Assembly (NCBI RefSeq): GCF_001984175.1
Contig: NZ_MTQP01000066.1
Span: forward strand, 372,001-436,000
DNA from: Saccharothrix sp. ALI-22-I
GTDB taxonomy: Bacteria; Actinomycetota; Actinomycetes; Mycobacteriales; Pseudonocardiaceae
Direction of reading: 5' to 3'
DNA length: 64,000 nucleotides
A model generated the notes under the pieces. The model had not been told where the DNA came from. It worked only from the letters and a program-made list of their open reading frames with translations, and did no database searches. The position numbers and the translations under genes were made by a program. Below, in pieces: positions 58,305 to 64,000 of this stretch; the stretch's first letter is position 1; every line of letters begins with the position of its first letter.

Positions 58305-60764
58305 ATGAGCACCGTCGTTCGGAAGAGAACGTCGGGTCTTCCCCTGGAGCTGAGCAGCTTCGTCGGCCGTCGGCGCGAGGTGGGCGAAGTCAGGCGTCTG
58401 CTGTCGACGTCTCGCCTGGTCACCCTCACCGGACCAGGCGGGGTGGGCAAGACGCGCCTGGCCCTGGAGGTCACCAACGCCGTGCGCCGGGTCTTCCCGG
58501 ACGGCGTGGTGCTGGTCGAGTTGGACCAGCTGCGGGACCCGGAGCTGGTGGCGAGCACGGTGGCGGTGGCGGTCGGCCTGCGGGAACAGGCGGGTCGCGC
58601 GACGGTCGAGATGCTGATCGACTACCTGGCCTCCCGTCAGCTGCTGCTCGTGCTGGACAACTCCGAACACCTGGTCGAGGCGGTCGCCGAGCTGGCCGGC
58701 GCGCTGTTGCAGCGCTGTCCCGAGCTGCGAATCCTGGCCACGAGCCGGGAGTGGCTGGGCATCCAGGGCGAGGCCGCGATGCCGGTGCCGCCGCTGACGC
58801 TGCCGGACCTGCGGCGGCCACTCGTCGAGCAGGACCTGGCCCAGTCCGAGGCGGTGGCCCTGTTCGCGGAACGGGCGGCGTCCATCCGGCCCGGGTTCAC
58901 GGTCGGTTCGCACAACGGGGCCGCGGTGGCCGAGATCTGCCAGCGCCTCGACGGGCTTCCGTTGGCGATCGAGCTGGCCGCTGCCCGGGTGCGCGCGCTG
59001 TCGGAGAAGGACATCCTGGCCCGGTTGTTGGACCAGCCGCACCTGTTGACCGCACGGCTACGCGGTGTGCCCGCTCGGCAGCAGACGTTGTGGGCGTGCA
59101 TCGAGTGGAGTTACAGCCTGTGCTCACCCCAGGAGCAGTTGCTGTGGGCCCGGCTGTCGGTGTTCGCGGGTTCGTTCGAGCTCGACGCCGTGGAGGACGT
59201 GTGCGCGGGCGACGGCCTGAACGGGGACGAACTGACCTGTGACGGCCTTGCCGGTGGCAGCCTTGCCGGTGACGAACTGACCGGTGACGGTCTGACTGGC
59301 AACGGTCTGATCGGTGACGACGACGTGCTGTACACGGTGGCCTCGCTGATGGACAAGTCGATCCTGGTCGCGGAGCAGCACGGCGATGTGATGCGCTACC
59401 GGATGTTGGAGACCATCCGCGAGTTCGGCGTGGAGCGGCTCCAGCACACCGGCGAGTACGCCAAGCTGCGCCACCGGCACAGCGACTGGTACATGCGGCT
59501 GGTGGAGCAGGCCCGCGCCGACTGGATCAGCCCTCGGCAGGCAGACTGGTTCACCCGGCTCGACCGCGAGCACTCCAACTTCCAGGCGGCCCTGGACCAC
59601 TGCACGACCGAACCCGGCGAACTCGAATCGGGGCTGCGGATCCTGATCGCGTTGTTCCACTTCTACTGGTGGGGGCGCGGGTGGACCCGCGAAGGCCGGC
59701 TGTGGCTGTCGCGGGCGCTCGACCGGCCCGGCCCGGCGGCTGTCGCCGGGGACGTGGACGGTGGTCGGGCCACCCTCGTCGTCCGGGCCAATGCCCTGCT
59801 CACCGACGCCACCCTGGCGTTGGGCGCCGGGGACATGGACGGTGGTCGGCAACGCATCGAGGACGCCAGGGCCATCCTCGACACCGTGCCCGATCCCGCC
59901 ATCGAGGCCTTCATCTGCTGGGCGGCCGGGCACGTCGCGGAGTACAGCGGTGATCTCCCCACCTCGATCACGATCTTCGAGCAAGGGCTCGACGTGCTGC
60001 CACCCGGACAGCACCTGACGCTGCGGTTGGACATCCTGGTCAGCTACTCCATCGCCGCCGGACTCATCGGCGACACGGACCGCGCCAACGCCTGCCACGC
60101 CGAGGTGATGCGCATCAGCGAGCCGACCGGCGAACGCTTCCACCGCTCCTACGCGCTGTGGACGTTCGGCCTCTACGTGATGCAGCAGGGCGACCACCGC
60201 CGGGCCGCGGCGTTGCAGGAGGAGAGCGTCCGGCTGCGCCGGGACCTCCACGACGTCACCGGAGCCGGCTGGTCGCTGGAATCGCTGGCGTGGGCGGAAT
60301 CGGCGTTCGGAGAACCGGAGCGGGTGGCGACGCTCCTCGGCACCGCGGACCGGCTCTGGGAGATCATGGGTCGTCCGTTGCGCGCCTACCAGCACCTGTA
60401 CCCCTATCACGAGGAGTGCGAGCGCAAGACGCAGGAGCGACTCGGTGACAAGCGGTTCCGGGACGCGTTCGAGAGCGGGCGGGCGATGGACCTCGACGAG
60501 GCCATCGCGTTCGCACTGGACGAGCAACCCGTGCAGGAGCCGGTGGCGGCGGAGTCGCCGCGCGTGCTGACCCGTCGCGAGTGGGAGATCGCCGAGCTGA
60601 TCGCCGAGGGGCTGACCAACCGGGAGGTCGCCGCACGGCTGGTGATCTCGGTGCGGACGGCGGAGAGCCATGCGGAGCACATCCTGACCAAGCTCGGGTT
60701 CAGCTCCCGGGTGCAGATCGCGACCTGGGTCGCTGAGCAACGCACCAAACCCGCTCCCGGTTAG
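58305..60764 (+). CDS. Large NB-ARC/AAA-type regulator with LuxR helix-turn-helix
   Basis: 819 residues from ATG 58305. Residues about 17-330 form the NTPase core with Walker A GPGGVGKTR (K49), Walker B LLLVLDNSEHL, and sensor-like ATSREWLGI, then a winged-helix part and LPLAIELAAARVRAL. The middle (about 430-730) is TPR-like. The C-terminal HTH (RREWEIAELIAEGLTNREVA, about 752-815) is LuxR/GerE type. Between the NTPase and helical domains lies a pentapeptide-like repeat (residues about 305-340). Members are signal-responsive transcription factors; the effector is unknown. Confidence 0.92.
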   Translation: MSTVVRKRTSGLPLELSSFVGRRREVGEVRRLLSTSRLVTLTGPGGVGKTRLALEVTNAVRRVFPDGVVLVELDQLRDPELVASTVAVAVGLREQAGRATVEMLIDYLASRQLLLVLDNSEHLVEAVAELAGALLQRCPELRILATSREWLGIQGEAAMPVPPLTLPDLRRPLVEQDLAQSEAVALFAERAASIRPGFTVGSHNGAAVAEICQRLDGLPLAIELAAARVRALSEKDILARLLDQPHLLTARLRGVPARQQTLWACIEWSYSLCSPQEQLLWARLSVFAGSFELDAVEDVCAGDGLNGDELTCDGLAGGSLAGDELTGDGLTGNGLIGDDDVLYTVASLMDKSILVAEQHGDVMRYRMLETIREFGVERLQHTGEYAKLRHRHSDWYMRLVEQARADWISPRQADWFTRLDREHSNFQAALDHCTTEPGELESGLRILIALFHFYWWGRGWTREGRLWLSRALDRPGPAAVAGDVDGGRATLVVRANALLTDATLALGAGDMDGGRQRIEDARAILDTVPDPAIEAFICWAAGHVAEYSGDLPTSITIFEQGLDVLPPGQHLTLRLDILVSYSIAAGLIGDTDRANACHAEVMRISEPTGERFHRSYALWTFGLYVMQQGDHRRAAALQEESVRLRRDLHDVTGAGWSLESLAWAESAFGEPERVATLLGTADRLWEIMGRPLRAYQHLYPYHEECERKTQERLGDKRFRDAFESGRAMDLDEAIAFALDEQPVQEPVAAESPRVLTRREWEIAELIAEGLTNREVAARLVISVRTAESHAEHILTKLGFSSRVQIATWVAEQRTKPAPG
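59217..59322 (+). repeat. 15-nt tandem repeat encoding seven pentapeptide-like units
   Basis: Units read LNGDE, LTCDG, LAGGS, LAGDE, LTGDG, LTGNG, LIGDD: Leu every fifth residue with G-D/N, as in pentapeptide repeats. The DNA units are similar but not identical (core CTGACCGGTGACG). Confidence 0.75.
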
Positions 60765-60871
60765 TTCTTGGTTCGCAGGCGAGGTTAGGGCGCAGGCCCG
60801 GCGGTTGGGTGAGGGGCACGGGGACGCGACCGTGAGAACTACCCTGGGGCAGGGATGGGGTGGGAGGGAAC

Positions 60872-62807
60872 GTGACGGACGAGGAGTTGGTCGTCGAGTT
60901 CGCGAACGTGCGCAGCGCGACCAGTGCGTCCAACGGCCAGTACATCGGCCAGATCGACTTCGACGACAGCTCCGTCACGTTCACCGTGCAGGCGCCCGGC
61001 GCGGGCACGTTCCCGGTGAGCGTGAACTACGCCAACGCGACCGGTGCGACCTCCACGCACAACCTCACCGTCAACGGAGCGGCCACGCCGATCACGGTGA
61101 GCTACCCGCGGACCGGCACGTGGGGCTCGTTCTCCGGCTCGCAGGCCGTGACGGTGCAGGTGCCGATGCAGGCCGGCGCCAACACCCTGAAGTTCACCAG
61201 GGGCACCGGGTACGCCGAGCTGGACAAGATCACCGCGAACCCGTACTTCAACTACCAGGCCTACCCCGCCACGCAGAACCGCGACGACACCAACTGCTGC
61301 CACTGGAACGGGCCCACCTGGCCGTTCGCGACCAGCACGACCCTGACGGGGCTGGCGAACCTGTTGCAGGACTACCCGGCGCAGAACCACGTCACCAAGC
61401 AGACCTACAACAAGCTGCTCAGCCAGTTCGCCACGCTCCAGCACAAGAACGGCGAGCCGTACGTGGCCGAGGCCGCCAACGGCGACACCGGCGAGTGGGT
61501 CTACGACGCGCAGGACTTCAGCGAGCACTACAACCACTCCAGCTTCAACGATCTCGTGCTGACCGGTCTGCTGGGCGTCAAGCCGCAGTCCGACAACACG
61601 CTCGCGCTCAAGCCGTTGGTGCCGGACAGCTGGAACTACTTCGCGTTGCAGGACATGCCCTACCACGGCCGCACGTACACGATCCTGTGGGACCGCGACG
61701 GCACGCGTTACGGTCAGGGCTCCGGCTTGCAGGTCTTCCAGGACGGCACCCGTATTCACCAGTCCGCCGGTCTCGGCAACACCACGATCCCGGTCGCGGC
61801 CCCGGTGACGCCGCCCGCGGCCACGCGGATGGAGAACGTCGCCGCCAACGCCTGGAACGCCGACCAGGAGTGGTTCAAGGGATGGGACAACCGCACCTAC
61901 ACCCAGACCTTCCCCAAGGCGTTCGCCTCGTACACCAACACCGGGTCCAACGGCAAGCGTTGTCGCAGCGCCGACAACCCCCGTTGCGTGGAGGCACGTG
62001 ACGCACCTCTGAAGGCCACCGACGGTTTCATCCGGTACGACGCGATGCCCGACGACCGGTGGACCAACGCCGGTTCCACGAACGCCACCGACCACCTCGG
62101 CGTGGACTTCGGCTACCAGCGCTCGGTCGACGAGGTGAAGATCTACACCTACGACGACGGGCAGAACGTGCGCGCGCCGCAGAGCTTCGACGTGCAGTAC
62201 CTGTCGGGCAGCACGTGGCAGTCGGTGCCGGGCCAGGTCAAGACGCCGGCCACGCCGGTGGCCAACAAGCCCAACGAGGTGAAGTTCACGACCGTGGTCA
62301 CGTCCCAGCTGCGGGTCGTGTTCACCCCCGCAGGCCGGCAAGTTCGTCGGTGTCACCGAGTTGGAGTCCTGGTACCCGCAGCAGGCCGCCGTGCGGATCG
62401 TCAACCGCAACAGCGGCTTGGAGCTGGGCGTCGCCGGTGCGTCCCCCGATTTCGGCGGCGCGGTGGTGCAGCAGTCGGCTGACAGCAGCGTCAACCACCA
62501 GTGGCAGCTGGTGGCGGCCGAGAACGGTTACTACAAGATCTTCAACCGGAACAGCGGTCTCGTCCTCGGCATCAACGGCGCGTCCACGGCGGCCGGCGCG
62601 ACCGCGCTGCAATGGGGTGACACCCTGACCGCGGACCACCTGTGGCGGGTTGTCGACGCGGGCGGTGGTTACCGGAAGCTGGTCAACAAGAACAGCGGTC
62701 TGGTGCTCGGCGTCAAGGACGGGTCGAAGACCTCCGGCGCGGCAACACTCCAGTGGAACGACACCGGCACCCTGGACCACCAGTGGAGTCTGGTGCAGGT
62801 GGGCTGA
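60872..62807 (+). pseudogene. Frameshifted and 5'-truncated carbohydrate-active enzyme (CBM + partial GH + F5/8-like + RICIN)
   Basis: From GTG 60872 (GGGAGGG upstream) the frame encodes, with no signal peptide, a CBM6/35-like sandwich (about 1-115: VVEFANVRSATSASNGQYIG, ending YAELDKITANP). This runs directly into the end of an (alpha/alpha)6 glycosidase of the mannosylglycerate-hydrolase-like group (NCCHWNGPTWPFATST, QDFSEHYNHSSFN, MPYHGRTYTILWD); the first helices with the general acid are missing. A discoidin/F5-8-like domain follows. After VVFTP the frame is lost at a 5-C run (62325-62329) and continues one base shifted as a RICIN beta-trefoil (GLELGVAGA, GLVLGINGA, GLVLGVKDG). Removing one C restores VFTPQAGKFVGVTELESWYP. 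Confidence 0.75.
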
Positions 62808-63040
62808 CCGTTCCCCGGTCGATCCGACGCAGGCGCGGTCCCGTAACGGGGCCGCGCCTGCGGCCGTGATGGGATTCATCGGTCGGAGCCCCGTACTTGG
62901 GGGACTCCGGACGCCTGTGCGTAGCTGTTGACGGCGGCGTGCAAGGAGGCCCCCAACGCTGCACGCCGCCACCGAAGCGGCAGCGAAGCGGCAGCGAAGG
63001 GCTGATCCCTACTGTCCGTGTCACTGATCCGCGGTGAGAG

Positions 63041-63300
63041 GTGGGGCAAACGCATGGTGGCGACGGCTGCGATCGCCAGAACGACGGCCTCGGCGTGCGC
63101 ATGAAGCTGACCTGGACGGACGGCACGGGGCGCACGAGCGGAAGCTCTGGCACCACAGCGGGCACCACAGCGGGCACCGCAGCAGGCACCACCCTGGCTC
63201 GGTGGCCCTGAGCTGCTCCGAGTACACGACCGACTTCACCATCCCCGAAGGCACGACGGTCTACCTCCAGTTCTGCGACACCGACACCGGCGTCGCCTGA
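63041..63300 (+). pseudogene. Decayed small secreted-protein-like gene
   Basis: From GTG 63041 one frame reads GGDGCDRQNDGLGVRMKLTW with TDGTGR and then a Thr/Gly repeat, and stops near 63210. The next frame continues VALSCSEYTTDFTIPEGTTV, YLQFCDTDTGVA to a stop at 63300. The halves fit one protein with three or four Cys if one base is changed near the repeat. No signal peptide remains upstream. Confidence 0.45.
63149..63184 (+). repeat. 12-nt tandem repeat (three copies)
   Basis: GGCACCACAGCG twice and GGCACCGCAGCA, with a partial fourth. It encodes a Gly-Thr-Thr-Ala repeat and lies beside the probable frameshift of the decayed gene. Confidence 0.8.
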
Positions 63301-63308
63301 ACCAAGGA

Positions 63309-64000
63309 CTAACCCGCCGCGCGTGCGGCGAGGTCCTCCAGCGAGCGCGTCGCGCGCCCCGCACCGGTGACGTGCCCGGTGGCGCGCCAGATGCGCAGGG
63401 CCTCCCGCAACGCGCCCTCGGCGCGGGCGGGCCTGCCGGATGCGGCCTCCACTGCCGAGGCGCTCATCAGCGCCTCGGCTTCGAGGAGCCGGTAGCCGCC
63501 CGCCCGCGCCGACTCCAACGCGGCGCGCGAGTGCTCGTCCGCCTCGGCCACCCGCCCGGCTTCGGCCAGCACCCGAGCCAGGGCCGCCGACGCCTCGGCC
63601 AGTTGGCCGCGCAGCCCGGACCGGGTGGTGATCTCCCACGCCTGCCGCAGGCGGCGTTCGGCCTCCGCGAGGTCGCCCAGGCCTTGCGCCGCACGTCCGA
63701 GCGCGATCAGCGCGCCGGCCTCGACCGGACGGTCACCGTCCTCGCGGGCGAAGGCCAGGGCTTCCTCGGCCACGCGGTGGGCCGACTCGTAGTGCCCGCA
63801 CGCCTCGTGCAGCGCGCTCAGGCCGTTGAGCGCGGTCGCCTGACCGAACCGGGAGCCGAGGACGCGGAACGACTCCCGCGCGCGCAGCAACGTCTGCTCG
63901 GCTTCCTCGGTCCGGCCGGTGCCGAGCAGGACCAAGCCGAGGTCGGCGAGGCTCGCGGCCTCCCAGAAGTCCAGGTCGTCCGCGCGGCACAGCGCGATCG
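63309..64000 (-). CDS. TPR-repeat protein, C-terminal part (5' end outside window)
   Basis: The frame is open to the window edge, so the start is to the right of 64000. At least 230 residues are helical hairpins of about 40 residues: EEAEQTLLRARESFRVLGSR, ESAHRVAEEALAFAREDGDR, LAEAERRLRQAWEITTRSG, AEADEHSRAALESARAGGY. They fit tetratricopeptide repeats of the SARP/AfsR or large LuxR-type regulators, where this region senses a ligand. It ends TRSLEDLAARAAG. Whether an ATPase and DNA-binding domain precede it cannot be seen. Confidence 0.75.
   Translation of the reverse strand, partial: IALCRADDLDFWEAASLADLGLVLLGTGRTEEAEQTLLRARESFRVLGSRFGQATALNGLSALHEACGHYESAHRVAEEALAFAREDGDRPVEAGALIALGRAAQGLGDLAEAERRLRQAWEITTRSGLRGQLAEASAALARVLAEAGRVAEADEHSRAALESARAGGYRLLEAEALMSASAVEAASGRPARAEGALREALRIWRATGHVTGAGRATRSLEDLAARAAG

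Noticed and set aside
1..64000. CRISPR array, tRNA or rRNA genes, prophage, replication origin
   Set aside because: No regularly spaced repeats, cloverleaf ends or phage structural genes were recognised on either strand by eye; a tRNAscan/CRISPR search would be decisive.

Overview
The window is very GC-rich, with strong third-codon-position GC bias, frequent GTG starts, leaderless-looking promoters and actinobacterial families throughout: Ser/Thr kinases with extracellular sensors, MmyB-type XRE regulators, the GlgE alpha-glucan pathway, DUF6801-like secreted proteins and F420/FMN PPOX enzymes. This points to a mycelial actinomycete, most likely Pseudonocardiales (Saccharothrix/Actinosynnema/Lentzea-like). 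That placement is inference from gene content. No rRNA, tRNA or CRISPR array was seen.

Layout. 1-6.4 kb: 5'-truncated secreted protein, stand-alone trpF, a PPOX-fold enzyme, a secreted hypothetical, and two tandem transmembrane Ser/Thr kinases; the second carries an extracellular amino-acid-type substrate-binding domain. 6.5-13.4 kb: a large secreted subtilase, a conserved hypothetical, a third kinase with an extracellular CBM2 module, a HAD-like protein and an SGNH hydrolase.

13.6-30.3 kb, minus strand: thirteen tightly packed genes, probably one long transcription unit that ends at a strong hairpin. It holds the GlgE route to alpha-glucan (treS, mak, glgE, glgB) and glgX. These are interleaved with a PfpI / TPP-enzyme / PfpI / AGE-epimerase module, preceded by ankyrin-SnoaL, muconolactone-isomerase-like and EthD genes, and followed by a STAS protein translationally coupled to glgX. 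30.5-34.7 kb: an aldo/keto reductase-VOC-FAD monooxygenase unit diverging from a pair of SnoaL-like genes. A two-part motif recurs in three minus-strand leader regions (20.96, 30.32 and 33.64 kb), suggesting shared control.

34.7-49.5 kb: an MFS exporter, three MmyB-type regulators (two with near-identical promoter architecture) with dehydrogenases/reductases beside them, an IS701-type transposase homologue lacking its first catalytic Asp, a membrane protein, a degenerate LuxR-family-like ATPase without HTH, and a compact type I PKS (KS-AT-unknown-ACP, no KR or TE). 49.6-53.9 kb: a conserved hypothetical, an NYN nuclease fused to a cold-shock-like domain, a candidate small transcription unit, a MOSC protein, a truncated SWIM-protein remnant and an MscS-related protein.

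54.0-57.8 kb: a vWA / PP2C / kinase-HhH cassette of the TerY-P triad type. 58.3-64 kb: a large LuxR-family regulator with a pentapeptide-like repeat insert, a frameshifted carbohydrate-active pseudogene, a decayed small secreted-protein gene and a 5'-truncated TPR protein. The right end shows several signs of gene decay; the central block is coherent and dense.
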